64,000 nt of DNA, taken from contig CANXME010002149.1 of assembly GCA_948144175.1 (NCBI GenBank), forward strand, positions 2,460,001-2,524,000, in the 5' to 3' direction. The translations under genes and the position numbers were made by a program. The notes under the pieces are model-generated. The model was not told where the DNA came from. It did not search any database and saw only the letters and a program-made list of their open reading frames with translations. The DNA comes from Closterium sp. NIES-65. Lineage: Eukaryota > Streptophyta > Zygnematophyceae > Desmidiales > Closteriaceae. Of this stretch, positions 44,373 through 54,090 are shown in pieces (within the stretch, counting starts at the first letter, position 1; each line of letters begins with the position of its first letter).

Positions 44373-44849
44373 AATAAAGTTCGAACTTTGGGTGGTTACC
44401 CTATTCGCTAATTTCGCGAAGGGTGCTTCGCGAACCAAGCATTGTATGGGCTCTGCAAAAGTTCGAGTTTGAATTATGAACTTGACTCGAGTCGGAGGCG
44501 CGAACGTGCGTGCGCACGTTCATGCGAGCGTGTGTGATTTGCAGCACGTCCGAATAGCTGGCGAAACGGGCGAGCGCTTCGCCAGTGCATAAAGTTGCAC
44601 AACGAAGACACCCCACAATTCGTGCACACAGTGGTAGCCACGTGTCCAGCATCGTGGCACGTTCGAGCACGATGTGGCAACGCGTCCCGCCCGTCTTGAC
44701 GTCAGTCAAAGAAACTCCCGCCCTTGCCCAATCCACGTCCCCCGCACCAAATGTCTTTGAAATCCTCTGGGAGTGGAAGGCACTTGATACATTCAAATAT
44801 ACCACCCTTCTTCAACACTTGTGTACTGTCTACGCAAAGTCCACTCGAC

Positions 44850-46245
44850 ATGACAAACGGCAACACTAGCGCCCATGGCTCTGTCACACCGGCAGATGCT
44901 ACCACTCCAGCACCCTCTACTCCCGCATCTGTCGCTGCACCGGTCCGCGCACCCGCACCTCAGCGGCGTCGGCGTGCTGCCGTTGATCCGGCCGCTTCCA
45001 GGCGCCTTGAAGTTATCGACCTGGACGATATCGTGGCGCGTGTACCAAACCCGAACACTCCTCTAGGTGCATACGACGACACCCTCGCGTACTTCGACGC
45101 AGGCGAAATCGATCGCGATGGCGAGGACGGTGCTGACGACGACGCCGATGCAGCGACGCCTAGCGACAAAAAAGGGTGGGAGCCGGCGGAAGTCATGCAG
45201 CTGGCGTGGATCCGCCACGACTTCGACGAGCAATATCGGAATCTGTGCCGCCTGCAAGGCCAGAACCGGGACGTCATGCTCTACGAGCAAGTCCGTCTTC
45301 GTCACCCCGGATGGCGCCATGGTCTCGCAGCCACGAAAGCCAAGGTTTTCCGGATGGAGGCTCACTGGCGGAAGGTGTCGAATTTAGTGCTCAAACCTTC
45401 AGGGAAGGGGAAGCCCCCAAAAATGCCTATTTTCTATGACATTTTCGACAGGTTCCTAGGGGATCGGGCGAATGCGCGTCCCCCGGCGCTCGCGGGCCCC
45501 TTGCTTCCCGCAACTACTACCGCGCCTCCTCCCCCGACTCGTACCATTCCTAGTAAGTGTTGATTGCTGTTTGATGTGATCCTTATTTTTAACTGCTCGT
45601 AATTTAAGATTGATGATACTAATACAACCATTCATCAAGGTGGCATGTAATAATGAAACCACCCAACACCCCCCTATGCGACGCCCATCACCGGCAGATG
45701 TGGCGTCTCCTACCACCGCATCAGCGGTGTCTGCAGGGCCCGATGGCGTAGCGGCATCAGCAAGCCGAGCGAAGACGGCTCGTCGCTCACCCAATCCCCG
45801 CCGAGTGACGGCTTCGCCTGGTCACTCCCCTTTGCGCCAGCCGTTTTCGTCTCCGTCTACGTCTGCGCTTGCGCCGGACGTGTCCCCCGCCGCTGCCACC
45901 GCCACTGCATCTCCATCCCGTTCACGCGTCGTCGGCGCGAACGCGGGTGTCGCGCTCCGTGGCCGCGGTGTCTCCCGCCGGCCTGGGCCTGCGGCTGCCG
46001 AAGAGGAACATTCGGGCAACGACACAATGGGAGGTGGTGTTGGTAACCACATGAACTCAAGTGATTCAGTGGTGTGTGCTGAAATAGCGGGGATAATTGC
46101 GCAATCGGTAAAAGGTGCTATGCGGGACCAATTTGATGAGTTTTTAGAACGTACCCAAGAGATGGTTGAGAGAGCTCAGGATGCCCGAGCCTCCATGAAG
46201 CGTAGAAGTACGCCGCCAGGCGAGATCGACGACGAGTCGGAGTAA
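44850..46245 (+). CDS. Harbinger Myb/SANT-like accessory protein, two exons
   Basis: I propose ATG 44850 (MTNGNTSAHGS), an exon to 45552, an intron 45553-45697 and a second exon to TAA at 46245: 416 residues. The donor reads GTAAGT, the acceptor CCGGCAG, and TACTAAT at 45616-45622 could be the branch site. The joined frame is exact. The N-terminal part is Ala/Pro-rich and disordered. A trihelix or Myb-like domain follows (about residues 110-195), with W at AEVMQLAWIRHDF and HWRKVSNL. The tail is an acidic helix rich in Glu and Arg (DEFLERTQEMVERAQ). In this superfamily such a protein binds the terminal repeats and brings the transposase to the nucleus. Without splicing the first frame ends at 45563. 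An upstream in-frame Met at 44724 is possible. Confidence 0.8.
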
Positions 46246-47506
46246 AGCCCGCATCGTGCGGCGAGAAATGCGGGGCTTCCGCAACGGGTCCTTCCAGCCA
46301 CCAAGTGTTGCGCTCACGAGGTTCGTTCAGGCGGTGACGAAAGCCGAGGATGAGGTCGATGTTGTGAAGCACGATGCAAGCGGAGACGACCTGCGGGGCG
46401 CGGAAGACGTCGCACTCGAGGCGCCCGTCCAAGATGCGCCATTTGGTCTTCAGCCTCCTGTTCACCTGCTCCACGATCATTCGAGTGCGGGACTGCTGGA
46501 GGTTCCAGACTCGCTGCTCGTCGGGAAGTGCGCGACCGGGAAGGGCACGGTAGGGTGTGTAGATGTAGGGCCTCAAACCATAGGCAGCGTCCGCTACTAG
46601 CGTGTAGTCCAATATCCCTCCTTCTTCAATTTTAGTACTTGCAGGGCTGTTCATGAAAACCCGAGCGTCGTTGACGCTTCCGGGGTAGCCTACAAAAAAG
46701 TCCCAGATGAGACCCATACTGTCGCAGATTAGTTGGCAAATAATAGAAAAGAAACCTTTCCTATTTCTGAAGTCTTCGCAATGTGGTCCCATGCCACGGC
46801 AGTGTATGTAGGTCCCGTCCATGGCGCCTACCACCCCAGGTATTCCGGCTTGAAGACGAAACTCTGTCTCGAACAACTGCATCATGTCCATGTCTGGCCA
46901 CATGACCCACTTGGGCAGGAGGACTTCGTTGACAAAAAAAACGAGCCTCGCAAACAGCTTGTGGGCGTGGGACCAAGAGTAGCCGAAGTGAAGCCCAATT
47001 TCGCGAAATGTGAGACCATGCCCAAGCCTGCTAAGTCCCATGGCGACGAATACAAAGTTATGCACAGGATGCTTAAGTGTAGCGAAACGGCTGCGCTGAT
47101 ACTGACGCACTAAGTAAACAAAAACGCGTTTGTCAACCCGCAAATACTCATAGAAATTGTCCTCGGGCAGGGATGTTATTAGTCGAAACCAACGCACACG
47201 TGCGTCAAGGCGGTCGCCAAGCACGAACACCCGGGTCTGCCTGAGAGTGAAGGCCGAGACGAGCGTGGGGAGTGCCGTGCCAACAGCGTTGAGAACGGGA
47301 AGCATCACCATCTGCAAGTACCCCTCCCATACGATGCCGAGAAAGCGGACCAGCTGTAGGGTTGTCATGTTGGGCGAATGACGAGTATACAAGGTGTTGC
47401 CACGGGGGCTATTTGTACCCTGGTAACACACTCGGCGCGGAAGGTGAGTTGGAGCTCTAGGTCCTTGTAAACTGAGGCGCAAAATGTTGACGTGGCGCAC
47501 CGTCAA
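46118..47506 (-). CDS. Harbinger DDE transposase (DDE_Tnp_4/HARBI1-like)
   Basis: 462 residues from Met 47506, with no stop inside. A later Met at 47368 (MTTLQLVRFLG) is an alternative start. The helix-turn-helix-like segment is FREIGLHFGYSWSHAHKLF. The catalytic triad follows the family: first Asp in VGAMDGTYIH, second in YPGSVNDARVF, Glu in EQVNRRLKTKWRIL. DAAYGL and CIVLHN are further family motifs. The length fits intact Harbinger transposases. The stop is TAG at 46118, so the C-terminal 42 codons overlap the Myb-like gene on the other strand. It would cut and paste the element into TTA sites. Confidence 0.92.
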   Translation of the reverse strand: MTVRHVNILRLSLQGPRAPTHLPRRVCYQGTNSPRGNTLYTRHSPNMTTLQLVRFLGIVWEGYLQMVMLPVLNAVGTALPTLVSAFTLRQTRVFVLGDRLDARVRWFRLITSLPEDNFYEYLRVDKRVFVYLVRQYQRSRFATLKHPVHNFVFVAMGLSRLGHGLTFREIGLHFGYSWSHAHKLFARLVFFVNEVLLPKWVMWPDMDMMQLFETEFRLQAGIPGVVGAMDGTYIHCRGMGPHCEDFRNRKGFFSIICQLICDSMGLIWDFFVGYPGSVNDARVFMNSPASTKIEEGGILDYTLVADAAYGLRPYIYTPYRALPGRALPDEQRVWNLQQSRTRMIVEQVNRRLKTKWRILDGRLECDVFRAPQVVSACIVLHNIDLILGFRHRLNEPRERNTWWLEGPVAEAPHFSPHDAGFTPTRRRSRLAAYFYASWRLGHPELSQPSLGYVLKTHQIGPA

Positions 47507-47704
47507 GACGAGCGAACCGGGTAACCTATGATGTTGACGTGCGGCTCGGCTCGTTTTTACAAGTTCGAATGTCGGGGTTCGACCTTGTATGTGTGTGTGA
47601 TTTTTTACAGTGTGGTAAGCCCGATGTTCGAAATTCGATAGAAGGAAATTCGAACTTCTTTCGTTGTAAGTTCGAAACTAAAATTTGCCCTAAAAACATA
47701 AACT

Positions 47705-47733
47705 TTTACAAATTTCAAAGACCTCACGCGCCC
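47705..47733. repeat. Harbinger right terminal inverted repeat
   Basis: Ends CACGCGCCC at 47733, followed by the duplication TTA. Confidence 0.8.
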
Positions 47734-47736
47734 TTA

Positions 47737-47950
47737 GCTGTAATCACTTTCCCTAGTTTCATTTCATCTTGCATGCATCTGCTTGATTTCCTAATTTCAT
47801 TGCTTAACTATAATTATTATTTTTATAAGCATCGAAATAGGTCGCGTGCACCGAATTCAGTGCTTTTCAGTTCACACCGAATAACTTCTGCCAAATTCAG
47901 AATGGATCCATTTGGGACGCTTCGCGACCCTCGGAGCCTTCACGTAACAT
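47737..47950. other. AT-rich flank without recognised feature
   Basis: About 214 bases of AT-rich sequence between the Harbinger element and T-C. It starts with a near-copy of the 22 bases at 44316-44337. I see no gene or repeat in it. Confidence 0.6.
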
Positions 47951-48126
47951 TGTCATAATGTTATTATCTAGCCTGTAGTGGGGTGCTCTATAGAGGGTAC
48001 AACCCAGTTAGGGTTTGCTATATGTATCCCAACTGCTGCTAGTGAAACCCCTCCTTTGTTCATTTCTCTCTTGCCTAGCTAGCTAAACCCTAGCTATGGC
48101 TCCTCACTGTGCTTACTATTGTGACA
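47951..48126 (+). repeat. T-C 5' LTR
   Basis: 176 bp. It is longer than the T-B LTR by an extra CTAGCTAGCTAAACCCTAG block, which contains a forward telo-box AACCCTAG. Confidence 0.93.
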
Positions 48127-48166
48127 TGGTTTCAGAGCATTTACGCTCCTGGCCTGTGGGCCCACC
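48127..48166 (+). promoter_or_regulatory. T-C primer binding site, post-primer hairpin and GGGCCCACC box
   Basis: TGGTTTCAGAGC (initiator tRNA-Met type, one change). GGCC, loop TGTG, GGCC at 48151-48162 runs into GGGCCCACC (48158-48166). The block CCTGGCCTGTGGGCCC is identical in T-A. Confidence 0.78.
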
Positions 48167-49214
48167 ACCTAACTGCTTCCGCTGCTACTCTGTCTGTTGC
48201 ACCCCCCCTGGCGTGCGACGCCTTCTTCCTGCCGGGTTATCTGCCCGCCATGCGCCCCGAGGCGCGCGGCGGTTTCCTACCGTGGGGGACCCACGCACAG
48301 CCCTCCGCCCTTCCGTCGCGTCACCCTGCAGGCCGTGCACGGGCCTGCAGGCCGCGCGCGGCCCGTCTGCCCGTCGCGCGGCCTTGGGGACCCGCACGCA
48401 ACCCCCGCCCTGCTCGTCGCGGCGCCCTAGGGAGCACGCGCGGCCCCCGCCCTTCTTGTCGCGGCGCCCTGGGGAGCCGCGCGCGCCCCCTGCCCGTCCG
48501 TCGCAGCGCCCTGGGGAGCCGCGGGTCCCCCCCGCCCGTTCGTTTTGGCGTCGTGAGGAGAGACGCACGGCCCTCCTGTACCGTCCCCCCCCCCCCCCCC
48601 CTTGTGCTGCCCATTCCTCCCGTGTTGCCGTGCGTTTCGTGGTGGTGGGGGGTGTGGGGTGGCGAGCATGGGGGTGCGCGGTGTGGTTACTCCCCTTCCC
48701 TCTCCCCACCTCCTTGTTCGTCTCCCACTGCTGCAGCTGCTGCTAAGGGGGGTGGAGGTGTGGGAGCCGAGGGGAATGGCGCTAGGGGGGTGACGTGGGA
48801 GTGGAGTTAGGGGTTCAGCAGGGGGTGTGTGTCAATGGTCTGGGTCAGTTGGAGGAGGTTGTGTGGAGGTAGCTGTCGTGTCGCCTGCAGCGCCTGTAGT
48901 CCGTCGCCCTTGCTTCGGTAGCCAGTGAGCCTGTTGCACCAGTCGCCAGTGGGTCCGTTGCTCCTGCCGCTCGTCTTAGCCGCGGAGCCCGTCACTCCAG
49001 TAGTCCGTCGCCCTTGCTTCGGTAGCCACTGAGTCAGCCGCTCCTGTGTTCGTGCCTCTGCAGCTTCAGTCGTTGCCTCCCATCTTCTCTCCTTCCACAG
49101 TTCCTCCTCCTCCTCACTTGCCCGCTGTGATTACCTCTAGCTTTGCTTATTATTGTGAACTCCTGCTATGTCTGCTCATTGTGCTGATTACACCCCACTT
49201 TGGCTATGGGGGTG

Positions 49215-49390
49215 TGTCAGAATGTTATTATCTAGCCTGTAGTGGGGTGCTCTATAGCGGGTACAACCCAGTTAGGGTTTGCTATATGTATCCCAACTGC
49301 TGCTAGTGAAACCCCTCCTTTGTTCATTTCTCTCTTGCCTAGCTAGCTAAACCCTAGCTATGGCTCCTCACTGTGCTTACTATTGTGACA
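49215..49390 (+). repeat. T-C 3' LTR
   Basis: 176 bp, the partner of 47951-48126. Confidence 0.93.
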
Positions 49391-49439
49391 AACATCTGGT
49401 TACTACCCCTGTGTCATGCCTATATATAGCCACGACGAT

Positions 49440-49782
49440 GTACCCAGGATTCAAAATATATTTTCAGAACCAGTTCCTCGATCCTCACAGATGCAGCTCT
49501 CTCTCACATTGATGTGCTTCACTGTGCTCTTCAATTGAGGCTCTCGATACAAGAGGGCCATGGCCTTGTTGTCAGCGAACAAGGTTAGTCCAGAGCTCGG
49601 CCGCTCGCCAAGGTCGGTAAGCAAGAAGTTCAACCAGCGAAGCTCCTGCCCAGCCATGGCACCGGCCTAGATCTCTGCCGCTGCGCTAGACTGTGCCACA
49701 GACGCCGACCGAGTAGACCTCCACGACACAGCTTTTGCGCCCAAGATGAAGCAGTACCCCTGAGTAGACCTGAGTGTCTGCA
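49440..49782 (-). pseudogene. Copia RNase H fragment of the E7 type
   Basis: Minus-strand codons from about 49780 read RSTQGYCF, WRSTRSASV, an EI-stop-AGAMAGQELRW stretch and LFADNKAMALLY, matching the RNase H of E7 (RSTQGYCFSS, EIYAGAMAAQELRW). One TAG replaces the Tyr of EIYAGAM near 49669. It breaks off abruptly where T-D begins. It is a truncated remnant with no function. Confidence 0.75.
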
Positions 49783-49783
49783 C

Positions 49784-50336
49784 GCCGTGTGGAGGGTATG
49801 GGGGTGGCGGGGGTATGGGGGTGGTGGGAGTGCGTGACCAGCTGCCCCTCCTCCTCCTCCGTCTCCCACTGCTGCAGCTGCCGCTGAAGGGGGTGGGTGT
49901 GTGGGAGTCGAGGGAGTGTCGCTAGGGGGGTGTTGTGGGAGTGTAGCTAGGGGTGCAGCAAGGGGTGTGTGAAAGGGGTGTGGGACAGTTGGGGGAGGTT
50001 GAGCGGAGGTAGCTGTCGTGACGTCAGCAGCGCCAGTAGTCCGGGGGTCACCCTTGCTTCGGTAGCCCAGCGAGCCTACTGCGCCAGTCGCTTGTGGGTC
50101 CGTTGCTCCAGCCGCTCGTCTTAGCCGCGGAGCTAGTGACTCTAGTAGTCCGGATACCCTTGCTTGTATCCGGTAGCCACCGTGCGTGCCGCTCCTGTTG
50201 CCCGTGTGTCTGCGGCTTCACCCGTCGCCTCCAATCTCCACTCCTCTCACAGTCCCTCCTCCTCCTCACTTGCCCTCTGTGACTGCCTCTAGCTTTGCTT
50301 GTGCTTGTGAACTTCTTATGCTACTGTGTCAAATGT
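49784..50336 (+). mobile_element. T-D: 3' interior fragment of a TRIM-like element
   Basis: GGTATGGGGGTGG, the GTCTCCCACTGCTGCAGCTG stretch, GGGTCCGTTGCTCC and CCTCCTCCTCACTTGCC align with the 3' interior of T-B (28700-29220) and T-C (48640-49160). No left LTR, primer site or polypurine tract remains in the window. E7 starts inside it at 50337. Confidence 0.75.
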
Positions 50337-50435
50337 TGTAGCCTGTAGTGATGTTTGTCTTAGGGGGCACAAATGTTAGGGCTTGCTATATGTACCCCAA
50401 CCCTCATCAATAACACAAAACTTTCATTCTTAACA
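50337..50435 (+). repeat. E7 5' LTR
   Basis: 99 bp with GCCTGTAGTG and TTAGGGCTTGC cores related to the T-C LTR. The duplication cannot be checked because the 3' end is outside. Confidence 0.78.
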
Positions 50436-50468
50436 TGGTATCACCTAGGTTTGGATCCTGTGGGATCC
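50436..50468 (+). promoter_or_regulatory. E7 primer binding site and GGATCC hairpin
   Basis: TGGTATCACC abuts the LTR. GGATCC (50453-50458), loop TGTG, GGATCC (50463-50468) forms a 6-bp stem. Confidence 0.78.
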
Positions 50469-50793
50469 CGCACCTCTCGTCCTCGTTCGTTCCGCCCGAG
50501 CCTCTCTCGCTCTCTTGTACTAGTCGTACCCGTCTTGCCCGAGCCTAGCGCCGGCCCGATCCAGTCTCGCTCGTTCGTTAGCGCTCGCTCCGCCAACCCG
50601 CTTTCCGCGTAGCGTAGCGCCTTCCCCCCCCCTGCCCGTCGCGTTGCGCTCTCCCCGGCTTCCCGTCCCGTCACGCCCTCCCCCGCTGCTCGTCGCGACG
50701 TGCCCTCCCACCCTGACTGTCGTGTTGCGTCCTCCCCCTGCTGCCCTAAACGCCCGCTCGTCGTCGCCGCGGCGCCCCGTATTTCGTCGCAGC
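50469..50793 (+). other. E7 leader, first part
   Basis: Pyrimidine- and GC-rich leader with CCCCGTATTTCGTCG near 50773-50790. That motif repeats right after the solo LTR (52000-52085), which confirms the leader was continuous before the insertion. No gene. Confidence 0.65.
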
Positions 50794-51994
50794 TGTCAAC
50801 GGGAGTTGTGTGTTGGCCCCGTCCTCGCTTGGGCGGAGCCGAGTTCGTGGTCGGATGTGAGGGGAGCAGCCGACCTGCAGCAGTGGACGAGCTGGTTGAC
50901 GAGGAGGTTGACCTGCACGGGGACCACTGCACGGGGTCGACTTCAGTATGAAGCCGACTTCAGGGAGGTCAACCTGGGAAGTGGACCTGCGGAGGACGTC
51001 AACTTGGTGACGTCAACTTGGGGAAGCTGACTTCGGTGGTCGGCTGACGGACTGCTGGTCGACCTGGTGGTTGGTCGACTAGGCCTGCTGGTCGACCTGC
51101 TGGTGGTCGACCTGACCTGGTGGTCGACGGCAGAGGGGCCGACGTCGACCTCGACTCAGGACGCCGAGCAGCTGGGCGTCAAGTTGCGGGGCGTCAACTT
51201 CGTGACGCCGACTTCGGGTAGCCGACTTGGGTGGTCGGCCGACAACTGCGCTGGTCGACATGAAGCTGGTCGACCAGGACTGCTGGTCGACGTGGATCTG
51301 GTCGACCAGAAGTGACGTCGACCTGGAGCTGGTCGACCAGAGGCGTGGTCGACCTGGTGAGGTCGACTTGAGGTGGCCGTTGACTTGGGAGGTCGACGAG
51401 CACGTATGGAGCAGCTGGTCGACGTGGTTGCCCGGTCGACCAGGTTACCTGGGTGACAAGGTTCTGCGGAGGAGGGCGACGGTCGCCCAGGCGAAGTTGG
51501 CGAGCCCGACCTCGGTGGTGGTATCCCGAGATCGACGTGGCTGATCAGAAGCAGTCATCAGCGCCAGGTTGCCTTGGTGTGTGCGTTGTGCAGGTGATGA
51601 GGCTCAGCAAGCCAATCATCTGCGAGCACTTGCAAAGCGGGTGCGCTGCTGTTCTGCGTGAGCAGCGCTGGCACGCCGTCAACCTGCGACGTTGGCACGC
51701 CGTTGACTTTGCACTGCTGGAGCGCGGTCGACCAAGTCGTGCTGGAACGCGGTCGACCATGCTGCGCTGGCAGTCGACCGACCTCCATGCTAGCTCTGAT
51801 GTAGTCTTGCCATGCTAACTTCATTGTACCATTGTTGTCAACTTTTCTCTTGTGGAACTCTTGCCAATTCTCCCTGTGAACTAGCAAACTGTGTGTGCAC
51901 TAGGAAAACGACTAAGGACCAATGAACGCAGAGATCACACGAGCACCCATGCCTAGCCCGTAGTCTAGCTCCCGTTGTAGTAGTTATCTCCGCA
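50794..51994 (+). repeat. Solo LTR of the E2 family in the E7 leader
   Basis: TGTCAACGGG to CTCCGCA aligns at both ends with the complement of the E2 LTR (TGTTAACGGG to CTCCACA). A perfect GCAGC duplication (50789-50793 and 51995-51999) flanks it. No internal sequence follows, so it arose by recombination between two LTRs. It has about twenty GTCGAC hexamers, mostly between 50930 and 51450. Confidence 0.88.
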
Positions 51995-51999
51995 GCAGC

Positions 52000-52480
52000 G
52001 GCGCCCCGTATTTCGTCGCAGCGGCGCCCCGTATTTCGTCGCCGCGGTGCCCCGCGTTTTGTCGTCGCGGCGCCCCGCATTTCGTTGCCGCGCCTGCCCG
52101 TACCGCCCGCCGCCGCGCCTGCTCGTTAGGCCTGACCACGGGCCCGCTCGTCCTATCGCCGCGCCTGCTAGTTAGGCCCGCCGAGGGCCCTCCCTTATAG
52201 CCGCCGCGGGCCCTCCCTTACAGCCGCCACGCCTACTAGTTAGGCCCGCCGCGGGCCCTCCCTTACAGCCGCCGCGGGCCCTCTCTTACAACCGCCGCGC
52301 CTGCTAGTTAGGCCCGCAGCGGGCCCTCCCTTACAGCCGTTGCGGGCCCTGCCTTCCAGCCGCCGCGCCTGCTTGTTAAGGCCCGCCGCGGGCCCTCCAT
52401 TACTGCCGCTGTAGGCCCTCCTATGCACCGCTGCGCCTACTCGTTCAGTCCGCCGCGGGACCGCCCCTAGCCCCATTGCG
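52000..52480 (+). repeat. E7 GC-rich repetitive leader, second part
   Basis: Units such as GCCGCCGCGGGCCCTCCCTT recur with spacers CGCCTGCTAGTTAGGCC up to about 52410. The gag ATG follows at 52573. Confidence 0.75.
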
Positions 52481-52572
52481 CTAGCGTTTTGCGCCCGTCA
52501 TGGACTTGCCCTAGCCGCCTATCGTCCCTACCAGTGCCACCCACCGCCCAAGTTGTCACTTCTACTTACACT

Positions 52573-54090
52573 ATGGCGACCCCTAGGGTTCTTCGCTTCG
52601 ACGCTGACGGTAGACCATTCGAGTTTCCGGTCTGGCTCCTCTGCGCGCGTCGCATCTTAGAGAGTCAGGTTCAGGCGGGCGAGTCCCTTTGGGCGCACGC
52701 TACTGGTGACCTTCCATTGCCCGACGACCCTACGCCTTTAGGCACTGCCCCTGACGACGCAGCCAGGGACCGCTTCACCCGCCAGCGTGCTGACCTGACG
52801 ACGTGGAAGTCGCGTGACGCTGTGGCCTGCATCGCTCTTAGCAGCCTCCTCTCTGAGTCTGAGGAGGCCCACTTCACATAGGTTCGCACTGCTAGTGAGT
52901 TTCTGACTGCGATTAAGGCCCGCTACGCTACTCCCACCACTGTCTCTCTTGGCCGACTCTTCCTACCGTTCTTGTTCCCTGACCTCGCCTCGTTTGAGCG
53001 CTCTGCTGACTTGATTGCTCACCTCTGCTCGCTTGATTCTAGCTACCGCGCTGCTTGCACTGAGGCACAGCTTGCACTGATCCCTCCCCCCATGGCGATT
53101 ACTATCTTTTTTATCGCCACTAGCCTCCCTGACCGCCTTGCCTCAGTCCGTGACACGCTTCTTCTGAAGCACCCTAGTGAGCTCACTATCGAGGTCCTTG
53201 AGTCTGTGCTCAAGGACGTCGAGAGCAACCTTCGCTCCGTAGCCTCCGCCTTTGGTGCTGTGCCCCCTCCACTGTTCCACGGGTGCACTGTCCCTCAGCT
53301 GCCCACCTTCACAGCCTCTCTCGCCACTGCTGCTATTGACGTGACCGCAGCTGCTGTTACAACTTCTTCACAGTCTCGAGGTAGAGGTGGCAAGAGGGGC
53401 GGTCAGGGTACAGGTGGCGGCGGCGGTGGAGGCGTTGGCGGCGGAGGTGGCGGGGGTGGCGTGCCGACTGGTGGCAGCGGGAGTGCAGGGCATGGAGAGG
53501 CGTCTCATGCAGCGGCTGGTGACTCCGCTACTGCAACTGGTTGAGGCAACGCCCGGGCTCGTCAGCCTTCTGGTCTGCCAGCCGCGGCGGGTGGAGCAGC
53601 GGCGTCGTATCTGGCCCAGTGGCACCAGCAGCAGCAGCAGCCCCTCCTTTTGCAGCAGCCCCCGCAGCAGCAGCGGCAGCAGCAGGTTTCGGGGCCAGGA
53701 CAACGTCAGCCTCAGCAAGGTGTTGTTCACCCTTCGTGCACCTATCAGCTTTTGACAGGTGCTCGCCGTGGCCAGCCTTGTGGCCGCACCCACCCTCCTG
53801 CTCAGTGCTTTGCTCAGCTCACTGACACAGTTTGCTTGGCCTTCGGCGTTGGCGGCCCTGCCCCTGACTGGTTTCCTCTTGTTCAGACGTACGACTCCGC
53901 TCTTTGGGGCATTTCAGCATATCTGCTGGTTGATCTCTTAGGAACTCCTCATGCAATGTGTGCTGTTGTTGACTCTAGTGCTTCTTCCTCTATTTACTCG
54001 AGTGTTGTTAGCTTAGGTGCTAGGCTTGGTGAGTTGCCTGTTGCTACTGTAGGCACTTGTGTAGACACTAGTGCAGGAGCTACTTCGGAG
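52573..54090 (+). pseudogene. gag: E7 gag with nonsense codons
   Basis: ATG 52573 gives MATPRVLRFDADGRPFEFP, equivalent to the E3 start. TAG at 52879 follows EEAHFT at a Gln-type position. The frame continues to SADLIAHLCSLDSSYRAA and a Gly-rich tract (53400-53480). TGA at 53542 follows. Gln-rich codons (53620-53730) lead to the zinc-finger-like CTYQ..C..H..C (53737-53815), which has all four putative ligands. E7 Gag lacks LREWY before this site. The boundary with protease is by position. Confidence 0.85.

Larger units (their letters stand above)
44344..47733. mobile_element. PIF/Harbinger DNA transposon, apparently complete
   Basis: Imperfect terminal inverted repeats begin GGGCGCGTG (44344 onward, and complement at 47733 leftward) and extend about 25-30 bases with mismatches. 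The 3-bp target duplication TTA (44341-44343 and 47734-47736) is the one known for this superfamily. It carries the expected pair of convergent genes, a Myb-like protein and a DDE transposase, both open. At 3390 bp it is compact. Its sequence is less repetitive than the copia elements around it. Confidence 0.93.
47951..49390 (+). mobile_element. T-C: non-autonomous TRIM-like LTR element
   Basis: 176-bp LTRs (47951-48126 and 49215-49390) differ at two positions and are flanked by a perfect AACAT duplication (47946-47950 and 49391-49395). The primer site TGGTTTCAGAGC follows the left LTR and CTATGGGGGTG precedes the right one. The 1088-bp interior has no gag or pol. It contains one hairpin of the T-B type (48245-48272), GC-rich repeats, a C run (about 48587-48601) and a 3' part related to T-B and T-D. 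Confidence 0.94.

Noticed and set aside
45610-46245. A separate second gene in the Harbinger element
   Set aside because: Its start would be a non-ATG or internal codon, while a GT-AG intron joins it in frame to the Myb-like exon at 44850-45552.
47737-47950. A possible host gene fragment in the AT-rich flank
   Set aside because: The only longer frame is short and without domain or codon signal.
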